From Canna indica (Eukaryota; Streptophyta; Magnoliopsida; Zingiberales; Cannaceae), in NCBI GenBank assembly GCA_034359265.1, contig CP136891.1:52716501-52780500 (forward strand): a DNA stretch of 64,000 nt, read 5' to 3'. Under the pieces are notes generated by a model that worked only from the letters and a program-made list of their open reading frames with translations, searched no databases and was not told where the DNA came from. This document shows positions 12,803 through 25,600 of the stretch, one piece after another; within the stretch, counting starts at the first letter, position 1, and each line of letters starts with the position of its first letter. Position numbers and translations under genes: made by a program.

Positions 12803-13086
12803 TGTTGGGATGGGAATAGACAACGCAGTGGAAATATCAATTTAAAAAATTCAAACCATCCTGAAAACAGCGATATACTTTAGCAATATTAAGGAATTCA
12901 ATATAGGAGAAGAAGAAGAAGATATACCTCAAACCGCGGTTGGTATGGCTGCTCCTATCCCCGTTTTGAGACGCAAATGTGAACATCCTCCAACGTAAGT
13001 CCACACCAAGCATCTCGCAATAAAAGGGGCAGCGAACACCGGGGCTCGTTGTGGCTCAACGGAGAAGCTTTCTCAACCCCGAAATG

Positions 13087-14489
13087 TAGGGGTGAGCAAA
13101 AAAAACTGGTTTTTCGATTAACCAAAAAACCGGTCCGAAACCAAACCAGTTTTTGTAGTTAACCGAACCGATTTGAGCGGTTCCGGGTTGTTTTTTTACA
13201 AATTTTGATTTTCGGGTTCGGGTTCGGGTCAGGGTTTAAAAAGTCCACCAATTTTAGTTAATCGACCGGTGGACATATATTTTATATTATATATATTATA
13301 TATTATATATATTATATATATTATATATAATACATTTTAGTTTTAAATGAAAAATAAATAATAAGTTCAATACTTATAATATAAACTTAGAAATCCTAAC
13401 TCCCTAAGTTTTACTTTTGTGGTTTGTCCGCCCACTCGCCCCGTCGCCCCCGAGCCTTGCGAATCGGCGATACTTCTCTTCTCTCTCGCCCTCTCACCTC
13501 TCGGTGCTCTCCGCTCTCCGCGTCTCCACGACTCTGGCTCTGCCCCGCTCGTCGGCCTTCACTCGCATCCATCTCTCCACCAGCCTTCAGTACTCGGGAT
13601 CTCTCCGTCGGACTTCACTCGCATCCATCTCTCCGCCGGCCTTCACTCAGGATCTCTCCGCTTGCCTTCACTCGCATCCATCTCTCCGCTGGCCTTCACT
13701 CGGGATCCACTGCGCGCCTGCGCAGATCAACCTTCACGATTGGGTATGTAATATGTATCACAAAGTTTTCAATTTTCGCAGAGATAATGTAATCTTGTAT
13801 ATTGCTTGAGAAATAGTGAACATTGGGTATATTGCTTGAGATCATTGGGTATATTGCTTGTGTACATTGGGTATAATTTTCACAAAGATTTTATGCTTTA
13901 TTACCAACATTGAACATGCATTTTGGTTGATACCAGTATGTTTAGGCTTATTGAGCAATATTAGGCTTATAAAAATTTTGTTTAGGCTTATTGAGAAATG
14001 TTAGGCTTTCTCTCAGTATGTTTAAGCTTATTGATCAATATTAAGCTTGAACTCTATAATTTGAAGTACTTTGTGTAATGTGTATAATTATTTATGTTGT
14101 GTGTTTGAAGTACTTGTGGACTTGTGGTAGTTTGAACTCGATGTGTGTTTTAAATTTAGTTGTTTTCTATTATAAAATTTGCAAGGAGAATTTTTTAATA
14201 TCATGAATGTGAGAGAGCAAATTGATTTTGTGTTTTTCTAAGTCAAAAGTTAGGTGCTTACTTACTTGTTGTAGTTATATTTGCATCTAATTAAATTATG
14301 GTAAAAAATCTAATTAATTTATTGGTTAACCGGTAATTATTGATTAACCGAACCGAAAAATCGAAATCGAAATGACAGTTAACCGAAGTTAATTGACCAA
14401 TTTACGGTTAATATTTTTGAAAAACCGAAGTTAATGGACCGAGTTTTTTTTTGCTAATGGACCGGTTAACCGGTCCATGCTCTCCCCTA
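13087..14489. mobile_element. Non-autonomous hAT-type element, 1403 bp, perfect 8-bp target duplication
   Basis: The left end TAGGGGTGAGCA matches the reverse complement of the right end TGCTCTCCCCTA with one difference. CCGAAATG is duplicated exactly (13079-13086 and 14490-14497). The outer few hundred bases are saturated with ACCGGTT/AACCGA words. Inside are an AT microsatellite (about 13258-13330) and a CT-rich tandem repeat (13555-13720). No transposase is encoded. Confidence 0.9.
13555..13720. repeat. CT-rich minisatellite inside the hAT element
   Basis: About three units of roughly 55-60 bp built on CTTCACTCGCATCCATCTC and GGATCTCTCCG. Overlapping open frames in all three frames follow from the repeat and are not genes. 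Confidence 0.75.
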
Positions 14490-16126
14490 CCGAAATGCAC
14501 CAAGGCAAAGTCAATCCTTCCACCAAGAATCGGGCACCAAAGAGGGGAGAAGAGGGGATGAAAAATTAAACATCGGAATGAGAGAGAAGAGGTGAAGATA
14601 CCTCGTTGTTCTCTTGGACTCCCCCAAGATTATGAAGGTTGCGGCACACTAAAGAAGAGAAGACCTTTAATTAGGCTTCTCCAAAACCCAGGGAGGATCA
14701 AAAAGGACGAGGTCGGCCACCAAGGAGAACAACTTAGGGTTCTTGGAACTCTTCCACACAAGAATCTCAAGATTATCAATATTTTCTCTCTTGATCTTTT
14801 TCTTTCTCTTTTTACCCCTAGTTTCGGACACCCTTCAACCCTTTTAAAGGGTACGACCACAAGAGAGAAAAGGGGAGGCCGGCCACTTGAGTCCATATTT
14901 GAACTCACCCCAGATTTCAAAAATTTGAGGTTTGCCTCCTTTTTAATTTTTCATATTTAATTATTTTATAATTTATTCAGAATAAATTAAAACCTAATTA
15001 AATAGAATATTAATTTATCTACATAAATTAAATGCCTATTAATAGAAATTATATTTATCTACAAAAACCAATCACCTAAAAATAGGGATGAGATAAAGCA
15101 AACTCCTATTAATTAATAGAACCATGATTTATCCAAATAAATCAAATATCTATTAATTAATGCTTTATCTAAATAAATTAATTTCCTATTAATTCATGAT
15201 TTATCTAAATAAATCGATTCTTAATTAATAGGTGTAGGCACATGGGAAAAATCAAAATTTTCCTCCATGTAATTTTGATTCAAAATTGAACTAATTATGT
15301 TTAATTCTTAATTAAATATAATTCCAGTCTAATGGTTAATTAATTACTTAATTCATAATTAAGTTTAATAAACCCTTCAAAATAATATTGCATGCCATAT
15401 CCTATGACTTTAGGGTAACCCTACAAATTAGGGTTATTGAGGAACTCATTCCTCGCGTATTCGTTCCTATAGAAAACACCTTTCCTATTATGCCCGTAAA
15501 TGAGATTCGTGATCGAGTTGCAACATATCCATGCTAGTAAACATATAATGCCGCATGCGAGCTCTATCTCATAAAGCTCGTTATAAGGTTAGCTTGTTGT
15601 GTGTGACCCATTAGGCCCCACACTAAGCCAGCAGTGAGTTGTGCATAACGGAGAGTCAGATTCGATAGAATAACTTCTATTCAAATCTCACGAGCCTCTA
15701 CTAAACCCTTTTAGTTTGATCGTGAAAGACTCCACTCACAAGTCAAGATTGACGTCTAGCAACGTGTCATGACTACCTGAATAGTGTGAGGTTCAATCTA
15801 TAAAGATCGAACACCCTTTAATTGGTGATTAGTTATTGTGCAACTAAATCCCTCGGTTACAATGTCCCGAAGTTGGCTAGGGTACGAAAGAATTGTCAAA
15901 CCCTAATACTGATTCATATGCATTCCACCCGCCAAGTTGTCATCTCAATAATGACATATCAAAAATCCTTTTCTGACATCCATATCTACTCTGGCCAGAG
16001 ATTCCTGAGACGACACTTGTAGGACACATAGGACATTATCTTCTCTCATTAGGAGTTACTGATTCTATTTTGGTTGCTCACCTACCTCCATGAATGCTTC
16101 CCCATGCCCAGAAGTATTTAACACAT

Positions 16127-17569
16127 TAGGGGTGTGCATGGGTACCGGGTAGACCCGAAACCGATTGGAACCTACCCGATAGGATAGATTCCGGGTAGAC
16201 CCAAAATAAATTCGGGTAGAATCCGAGTAACAAATCAAGGAACCGATTAAATCTGGTTCCGGTTCGGGGTCCATCATTCCGGGTACCCGAAATCGGAACT
16301 GGTATCTAGAACCGATTTATATATATATATTATATACCCGAATCTGGTATATTAAATAATAGGTATTTCTCCAAAAATTCAAAACCCGTTAATCCAAACC
16401 AGTTAACCCCCTAAATCACTAACCCTAGTTTCCCCTCTCCCTCTCAGAGTTCACCTCACGCACACTCATCCTTTCCCTCCTCACTCCACAGTCGTCGTCA
16501 ATCGCAGACTTCGACGGGCGTTGATAAGGCCGACACCCGCTACTTCACTCGTGTGGTGGAGATCGACGAGATTGGTAAGCAAATATCCTCTCTCTCTTTT
16601 TCCAAACTGGAATAGTGGATTTTCACCTCTTCTAATTAATTATTTGCCGCTTGGAGTGTGTTAGACTTGTTTCTGAAAAATGCTAACTTAGCTTCTTTGA
16701 TTCTATCGATTCTATTGATGAAGAGTGAAATATGAGCTAGAATATTTTTCTTGTAGGGGATTCGTTAAAGTTGACAGAATCTTTCCTCATGTGTTCAATC
16801 CATCACATGATATAAATAACATTCAAATAAACGAATTGTTTCTCGATCATTCCATTTGTCAACGTTCCCTTTCCTTCTTTATTGATCAGCTCAAGGAATC
16901 ATAGAAGATATGAAACTGAATTGTGAGTATAGAAAGACGTCCACCTTGTTGGGGTTGAGTGATGGACCCAGGGCTCAAGTCAACACCAGGATTTATAATC
17001 AGATAGCTTCTTCTTCTTCTTTTACTGTTATGATATATAACTATACACATTTAGAAGTCGGAAGCATTTAATTCATATATACAATTCATTGAATTGAAAT
17101 TTCTCAAGCCCTAAAGACAGTAGAAATAATGAACTCCTAAAGTTAAATACCAAAAGCACATTAGCTCGTTGGGGACCTAGCACGGGCATATATGAAATTT
17201 TAATATATTGTCAGTTTCTGAATTTTGCAGCTCAGTGACATGAAAAATTAACCTTGGATTCTAGCTACATGTCCTTTCCGGACATCATTTCGCATCTTTC
17301 TTAATTCTGTCATAGTATACTTATGAAATTTTGATTAAACTGATGAAATATATGCATCGGATGGAACTCTCAAGAAATATATATATATATGATGGAATTC
17401 TCAAGAAACATATACGGGTACCCGGAACCGGAACCTATGGTTCCGAGTAGAGTCCGGTTCCAAGTTCCAACAAGGTAGGGTTCAGGTTCAAAAATTGAGA
17501 ACCGATTTTATACAGGGTAGGGTCCGGGTATCATGAAAATTACAGGGTACCTGGACCTGCTCACCCCTA
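16127..17569. mobile_element. Non-autonomous hAT-type element, 1443 bp, imperfect target duplication
   Basis: It begins TAGGGGTGTGCA and ends TGCTCACCCCTA, near-perfect inverted ends of the same type as the 13087 element. Flanks are TAACACAT on the left and CGGCACAT on the right, matching in five of eight bases, so the duplication has decayed or one end is off. Outer regions are filled with GGGTAC/CCGGAACC words; no transposase. Confidence 0.75.
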
Positions 17570-18114
17570 CGGCACATGACTCTAAAGATCACGTAGGGAT
17601 AAAATCAAAGCGATGGGTCGTCAATCACAAGATAACCATGACAATCTCAGGTCCAAGGATTGCTTGCACCTACTATCACCCGAGGAACATCCTATTGACA
17701 CTCATGTAATGATTCCATACTGTGTTCCTCGTGCAGGTCCGTTCAGTGAACTCATTTTCTAATGAGCACCTGCACTTGTACATTAATGATGGTTCATAAG
17801 TAACTATGAGATCAATTACCCTCTATCATATAGGGCAGGTACAAAGTGCACTGGTCTTACCGCAATCACTGATCCCCTAATCGGTGATCCTACGACTATA
17901 GGAACATTTAGAACACGGACATCTGGATTTCAAGTCTCACTAGCATGATCTCATCATGACCTTAGAATCATTTGCCCAAATTCATGGGGTTCCTCATAAT
18001 CTTTATCAATAAAGATACAATATATGATGAAAAAATGCCTAATTAAATTAATTACTCTTGAATAGTCCATTAACACATCGACATGTGATTGGCTCAAGGG
18101 TACTATTTTTTTCA

Positions 18115-18420
18115 CTTCCGGCCTCAGAGCCCTTACTCGACTCTCACGCGCGATCCTGCCTTACGCTCCTCGGCGAGTTCAGCTTAAACCCCCGAGTGTA
18201 GTCCTCGGCCCCAGAGCCACTACTTCCAGCCTCAACGCCCTTACACGATCAGGACTTGGTTTTCACCAGCTTGGCTCGTTGGCCACTGCGCCACTACTTC
18301 CGGCCTAAGAGCCCTCACTCAACTCCTCGTGCGCGGTCCTTCCTTACGCTCCTCAACGAGCTCGGCTTGAACCCCCGAGTGCAGTCCTCAGCCCCCAGAG
18401 CTGCTACTTCCGACCTCAGA
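18115..18420. repeat. Degenerate ~180-bp tandem array, right part
   Basis: Resumes the array of 12161-12802 directly after the LTR element; the GGCCT(C/A)AGAGCCC landmarks at 18121 and 18303 are 182 bp apart. It ends abruptly against LINE sequence. Confidence 0.8.
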
Positions 18421-19530
18421 TACTTTTATTCTTAAGATCTTAAATACCAAGACCACCATAATCTTTGGGCAAAGTAACAGACTCCCAATTGAGTAAATGC
18501 ATTCCTTTTTTATCATTTGAGTTACTCCAAAGAAAATGCTTGGTCTTAGATTCAATTTTATGACAAAGCTCTTTATTTATCCAAGTCATAGAAATAGTGC
18601 GAATGAGAACAGAATTTATGACAGATTTAACAACCATCACAATAAGAGTAAATTTAAGAACAGAATTTATGACAGATTTAACAACCATCACAATAAGAAC
18701 AGAATTTATGACAGATTTAAGCTCATAGAGTAAATTGGATTTCTAATTGCTCAGCTTAGCCTCAATAAGAGTAAGCATGTGTTCATAAGTTTTAGTGGGG
18801 GGTCTCCTAGGGGAGATCATAATACCTAAATATTTAAATGGAAAGGAGCCAACCCTCGTGCCAAAATGGTTACATATTCTAAGGTTAGTAGAAGGAGAGG
18901 TATTGTTCGGGAATAAAATCTCAAATATTGTAAAATTGACTTTCTGGCCAATCAACTTCTCATAGTGAGAAAAGATATTCCAAACAAAATTCAAGCTCTT
19001 ATTCTTAGCCTTAAGAATAAGAATGATATCATCAATAAACATCAAATGAGAGATAGAGAAATTGTTTTTCAAATTAAAAGGAGTGAAATAATCCAAATTA
19101 ACTTTATTATTAATGAGCTAAGTCAAAACCGGGGCAACAAGACGTATAGGAAAGGAGAAAGTTGATCCCCTTGCCTAATACCCTGTTAGAAGGAAAAAAA
19201 ATTGAAACAATGAGAATTTATAAGGCAAGCAAAAGTGGGTGTACTAATACAAGCCTTGATCCAATCAATATTTTTTTTAGGAAACTTATAAAGGTCAAGG
19301 ACATGAAGAATAGCATCCCTACTTAGAAGATCAAAAGTCTTCTCTAAATCAATTTTAATAATGATATAAAGGTGCTTACTCTTAGAAGAAAAGAAAGAAT
19401 AAACAAGTTCCTTAACAATAAAAATATTATCTTGAATAAGTCTACCTTTAATGAAAGCAGACTGCTCTTGACTTACCATGAGGGGCAAACAGGCTTTAAG
19501 CCTATTTGCAAGTTCTTGCATCTTTCTAAT
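18421..19530 (-). pseudogene. L1-type LINE reverse-transcriptase fragment
   Basis: Three disrupted minus-strand blocks belong to one RT. 19521-19186 has QSAFIKGRLIQDNI and IKIDLEKTFD. 19096-18743 has the catalytic FIDDIILI (YADD-type box) and FPFKYLGIMIS. 18570-18425 has FLWSNSNDKKGMHLLNWE and LPKDYGGLGI. The element is truncated at both ends: no endonuclease, RNase H or poly(A) tail is present. It overlaps in content with the LINE near 60700-61370, so it is a separate copy of a similar family. Confidence 0.85.
18606..18721. repeat. Tandem duplication inside the LINE fragment
   Basis: AGAACAGAATTTATGACAG starts at 18606, 18657 and 18696, giving units of 51 and 39 bp and a partial third. Confidence 0.85.
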
Positions 19531-19635
19531 TAAATTGTCAATGCATTATAATACAACCTACAATGAGTTCACTTGAGAGGAAATTAAATGCAGCTGCAAG
19601 TACTGCTGATCAAGAATCAAATTTTGCAATCATCT

Positions 19636-22600
19636 TTATCTTTTCTGGAAGTTGAGAAATTTTATAGCAACTGCAAATTGGAAAGCAAATAGAACAGCAA
19701 ATCCAGCAACCACAACTGCAACCACTCCTAAGAAGTCATGCCTGAATCCAAAGAAGTTCTTCAATAACTCAACCACAGTCTCGCCAGTGTCAAGCTTCTC
19801 TTCCACATCTCCGAATTGTGAAACAACCAATCCATACACCGTCCATGCGACAGGGCATATCCAATAAAACCATCTCCACCACACGGGTATCCTCTGAGAT
19901 CGCAACAATAGGAACCATTATTCATTCATCGAGTTATGTTCATTTTTTGTTCAAGTAAATGGAACTTAGCTAGAACTTACTGGTTGGGGAATAACAAATC
20001 CTGCAAAGACATTCCATATCCCATAGAATGCAGATGCGACAATGGCAGCAACATTGTAGTCTGGGGTCAACCCTACCGACATCATCCCGTAGTATGTGAA
20101 GTATAGAAGCGTGAAGAAGATGAAGAACAGGTACCAAAAGAATTTGGTCACGGTCCATTCGTACCCAACCATGGAATACACAATGGTTCCATACACCACT
20201 GATTGGACAAAAATGTAGGGAAGTTCAATCAACGCCTGCAAAGGCAATCAGTGAGTAGTTTAAGAAGCTAGTCATTTGTGTGCTTGTATATGATTCAATC
20301 ACCAGTATTACTGTATGATTACTACCTACAAATGCAAATTCATTTGTGTGGTTTTTACTGATTAGTTAAAGAAGCTAGTCATTTGTGTGCTTGTAAATGA
20401 TTACTACCTACAAATGCAAATTCACTGCATTACTGTGTGACTGCAAGTGAAACTTCCATTTATTTTTAGTTGCAGGAAACCAAATGTATTGATCAAATAT
20501 ACCTGCCCCAGTGCATATGGCAATGCTGAATACATTCCTGCAGCTTTTTCTCTATAGAAGACCGTTCGTTCAATAGAAACAACCGGTTGAACTGTTTGAG
20601 CATATGACACTCCCAGAAAAAGGACAATAGAATATACAGAACCGATTGAATTGAACAAATCTGCTCTTGTCTGCCTGAAATTAAGCATTTCATTTTTTAC
20701 AACTTTTATATATATACCAGATTAAGATGAAAGAACTGGTGTGTCCGAATTTCCTACCTTTTGCTTCCGATACCCCAGAAAATTGATCCAAACAGTAAGC
20801 CTATGATCACAGTCATGAAAAACCTCAATGCAGTGTATGAAGGATTTCTCCAATATGATGATCTTTGTTTCCAGAGACAAGCCATACATTGTGTCAGAAA
20901 AGACCTTGAGAACTGGGTTGGAAAATGGAGATCGCTTGAACCAGGAGGAGGAATGCTGAGTTCCTTGATCAATGCCTTGTTTCTCCTGAGTCCCAATTTA
21001 GAATTAGACACAACGAGAGCTCGTTCATTAAAAGAGTATCTTGAGGATGAGAGTTTAACTTACAGAAATAATTCTGAATTCTTGTAGATCTCACTAAAAT
21101 TGACACCCAGGATATCCTCCTGAGCCATTGAAGTCTCTTCCAGCATCCATGTTGCAGGATTGTAGCCATCTTTGATCTTTCTCACCCCTTCAATTCCCTA
21201 CATAAGGTCACATATGTGAGTATCTGTGGAAAGCATAAATGTCATTTCTCTTGCAGCCTTACCTCAAAATACTCGATTAAGTGGCAAGAATTGTGGCCTA
21301 ATGGACCTACATATATCTCTTCTCCTCCTCTCTTCAAAAGAAAAAGCTGGAATTGAATATACAATCAGCAATCATCAAAACTGTGCAAATCACTTGGGAT
21401 ACTCCCTAGAACACAAGAAATTCATAGCATTTCACCTCGTCAAATGCTTCAAAAATATCAATGCTAGGCTGGTGAATTGTGCAGACTACAGTTCTCCCAG
21501 TGTTCACTGTGTTCCTTACAGTTCTCATGACAATTGCTGCAGCCCTCGCATCAAGTCCAGAGGTAGGCTCATCCATGAAGATTATTGAAGGATTAGCAAC
21601 AAGCTCAACTGCAATTGTCAGCCTCTTGCGTTGCTCAGTTGACAATCCAGTCACACCAGGTAAGCCAACCAGTGCTTCTCTTAATGGCTTTAGCTCAACA
21701 AGCTCCATGACCTCTTCAATAAACATCTGGACCAAAAGAAAAGCTCTACCAGTTAGCTCACAGATTGATATTTGATAATATCATAAAGAATAAATATAAA
21801 ATTCAACATTTAATTCTTGCATTTATGGGTTTATTTGAGATTACCCTTTTATCCTTTAGTTTTTTTTTCTTAAATCAATTTATCTCTAATGGTTTAATTT
21901 GTATCAATTTAGTCCCAACTTCCTCAAGATATCACTACAAGAAAAATAAGTATCGATGGCGGAAATTTTCTGATGGTTAAAATCCGTCACAAACTATAAC
22001 AGGTTTTTGACGGTACAAAATGAACTTTCTTCTTTCCAAAATAGTGACGGACTTGTGACGGGAAATCTGACACAAGACGATTCCGTCACAAATCCGTCAC
22101 ATAATTTGTGACCAATTTGGCCTAGAACTTTTAATAAATAGCATCATTGATAGAATAATCACCGATTTTGTTTCCGTCACTAATATTCTAACACTAAAAA
22201 TTTTTCTCCATGTCTATCACCGATCCATCAGTGAGCCGTCACACACTGTTATCATCTCGTCGCTATCTCGTCGAGATAGTGACGAGATATCGGCGTCTCG
22301 GTGAGAAATCCGGATCGTCCGGACGAGACAAGCGATCCCGAGATTTCTCACATCTCGTCGGGATCTCGTCCAAGATTGGACGAGATGCCGACGAGATGGA
22401 CGCTATTTGTAATAAAAAAAAATGTGCCCGCCAGTTTCAAATCCTGGCCCTCACGGTGGACCATTTCTTGGTCCACTGTTGGGCCAGGGTTATTTTTTTC
22501 ATCCACTTGTAGATAAAAGTTATCTACATTATTGCTTTTTTTAAAAAAAAAAACTAACTTAAACGCTACTGTCGACTCTCTTCCTCGCTCGCATCCTGCC

Positions 22601-25600
22601 GGCGCCTCTCTCCTCTTACTCCTCGCATCCTGTCGGTGCCTCCTTTTCTCCACCCCAGCGATCCTTTCTATTTTCCGGCAGCAAGTATATTCCGACGAAC
22701 TGTTCTGGTATTGATTGTGATTGTGTTTCTTCTTCCGCCATCCTCAAACTATTCTTCCGCCATCCTTGATTCTGGAATCAAATTAATTCGATTCCCGAAC
22801 TGTTCTCGAATAAAAAATTATTGTGTTTACATGCTGATAGTATACTGTTATGGTGTGTTTACAACTTTACATGCTGTTTGGGTTTATTTGAGTATTATTT
22901 GTTATAATGTATACTATTATACTGTGTTTACATGTTGTTTTACATGCTGTTTGGGTTTAGGGTTTACTGTTACATTGGGTTTGCATAATATTGTATAATG
23001 TTTGGGTATTACATGATTCATGCTATGTGAATTTAATTGGATTTTTGTATATTCTATGTTTGCTATTATATATATATTTATAATATATATTATATTGTTG
23101 ATATGTCGCGATGCGGATGATATATCAGTCGCGAAACGATATATCGATATTAAGGTTCGCTACTGCGAAATTTTTTTGGTCGCGATAATAAGCTTGCCAT
23201 CACATAACAATGACAGATTAGTGATGGAAGTAGAAAGTCGACACAAAATTAAACTAGATAAATTAAAAATATTAAGACTATGTATAAGTTTGAACCTGGT
23301 ACCTTAAAGCAAAATTTATTATTATTTTGTTTAATCTCACATGGGTTAAAATTATTTTTTATTTATTCTTAACCATCATAAATATAACTTTTTTAGTCCC
23401 ATATGGATTTTTTTTTTTTCCTATTTTTTATAATTTTATAAATTGATACCTCATGAGACCTAAAAATTTACTATCATATTATCTTTTATAAATTTCTTAA
23501 AACATTGTATAAGTATAAATAGTATCATATTATTATAGTGTTATATTATAATAATCTATAATATAATAATATAATTGACTGATTTTCAATGTATAGCAAT
23601 TGAAAATCAGTGACGGAAAATTCTGTCACTGATCTATTACAAAATTATCACAAAATAGTTTTGTGCTTATCTGTCGTTAATCCATCACAAAGTGATTATG
23701 TGTTCTCATTTTGTCTGTCACTAATCGAACACAATTCTCTCACAATTCTCTCACAAATTGTAAAGAAAAATATATTTCTGATCATATATATATGTGTGTG
23801 ACTGATTTTATGACGGAAATTTTTTCGTCACATATTTTTGTGATAGACGCATCCGTCACAGAAGAGCTAATCCAGTATTAGCGAGGAGGTTTTTAGCGAT
23901 GCATGTTGTGACGCCGTCACTGACAATGACAGTGATGGATTTTCCAGCATATGTGATAGATTTTTTGTGGTGCATAGATTTCTTTAATTTAAACTAACCT
24001 TCCTTGTTGCAGAAGTAATTTCCGCTGGTAATCGCAGCCATGCTGAGAAAACAAGAGACTCGTAGACCGTCATATGAGGAGAGTGGATATCATTCTGTTC
24101 ACAATATCCTGACATTCGAGCAAAAGTCTCCTGCTTTTTAGGATAGCCAGATATGAAGATGCCACCCTCTATGCACCCACCTGTCTTTCTCCCAGCCAAA
24201 ACATCCATCAGGGTGGTCTTCCCAGCACCACTTACACCCATCAGTGCTGTAAGAACTCCGGGCCTGAATGATCCACTAATACCCTTCAAAAGAATTAATC
24301 TGTCCTCTGTGACACCTTGTGCATTCATTTCCTACAAGAGGACTCCAAAATTAATTTATAGCTAAACATGAAGCTCAGACAATCAAGCGAACTTTTGCCC
24401 AGACATATGTATTTGACTGGAGAAACACTACCTGGGGCATGTCTACAGAGTATCGTATGTCATCAAAGGTGATGGAAAGAGGTGTAAATGGAAGGATCAT
24501 CCCTTTACTTGTTTCATCATCAGTGGATGAATTTCGATCTTTGGCAGCATTTCCTGCATATATTAAGTTAAAAATTAGCTCAAATCAATCAACAAAGAAG
24601 CATATTATAGTTCAAGATTTTGGTGTACTCTTAGATTCAGTAGTAAGGTCTTTGGATGATGGCTCAAGGGGCAATCCTGTTCTATTTGCATGGTTGTCCC
24701 TCAATGCTTCCTCAGAAAGACTTGACAGAGCTTTCCCAAATGCTGCAATCATTACAAAGATTAATGCTTTCTTTGATTTATGAGTATAACTTTACTTTCT
24801 CAAAACACTCACGTTTTAAATAAGTGAGCGCAATAGTGAACAGAATGTTAACGAGTACAATGTATCCCGCTAATACGCCTACGCCGATCCAATACCATTT
24901 TGCCTCAGTAAATAGTCCCCGAGACCTCAAGATAGTCTCTCCCAGAGTTTTCGTTGAGCCAGGTGCAGTCTGCAATGGAATTTCAGACAAACTGAGATCA
25001 AACATTTTTCTCAAGGAGATCCTGTATCTATGAATTATAAGTAGTGCAAACTTACATGGTTCCAACTTTTTGATAAGAACTCATTGGTAGAGATCGAATT
25101 TTGTGCATACATTAGTGGTGAAATCCAGTAAGCCCAAATCCACCATTTCTTAATATTATCTGCATGCCCAGTAAGGTAGAATGTCGTTGCCATGGAGAAG
25201 CTCCGGTATATCAAGTTAGTCAAAGTATAAACAATATTGAGATTTAGAAAAACGTACCATGTGATAAGACAAATCCTCCTAGAACTACCACCACAAGCAC
25301 TGCAAAAGACGATATAGTGCTTGCGACTACCATATTCCTACCTACCACAGCCATGAATCTGCAGAGTCCCGAAGCGAACTGGTTGACTAGTAGGAGCAAC
25401 AAATACTGCTTAAATAGCCTGAAAAAGAAAGTCAATATACTGCATGCCGAATCCAATAACCAGCAACATTAGATATGAACAAGCTGGTCACAAAAAATTT
25501 CTACCTTGCCGCGCTAGGGTCAAATCCTATGACATAATAACTCAAGAAAACAGAAACACCAGATTCAACAAATGTTATGGGAATCTTCAATATCCAAGTC

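Larger units (their letters stand above)
12803..18114. mobile_element. LTR element (solo-LTR-like), target duplication CTTCC, carrying two nested hAT elements
   Basis: It starts TGTTGGGA and ends TTTTTTCA; CTTCC flanks it on both sides (12798-12802 and 18115-18119), and the flanks belong to the same tandem array. Subtracting the two nested hAT elements leaves about 2.45 kb with no coding sequence, no primer-binding site and no internal second copy of the ends. It is therefore best read as a large solo LTR, or a terminal-repeat element without genes. Interior landmarks (GC-poor 14940-15400, an ordinary 17570-18110 stretch) show nothing gene-like. Confidence 0.75.

Noticed and set aside
13417..13809. 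Three overlapping open frames rich in Ser/Pro/His
   Set aside because: Product of the CT-rich minisatellite within a hAT element.
18421..19530. This LINE fragment as the missing 5' part of the LINE at 60673-61370
   Set aside because: Both contain the same RT region (FPFKYLG and MHL(L/I) motifs), so they overlap and must be separate copies.
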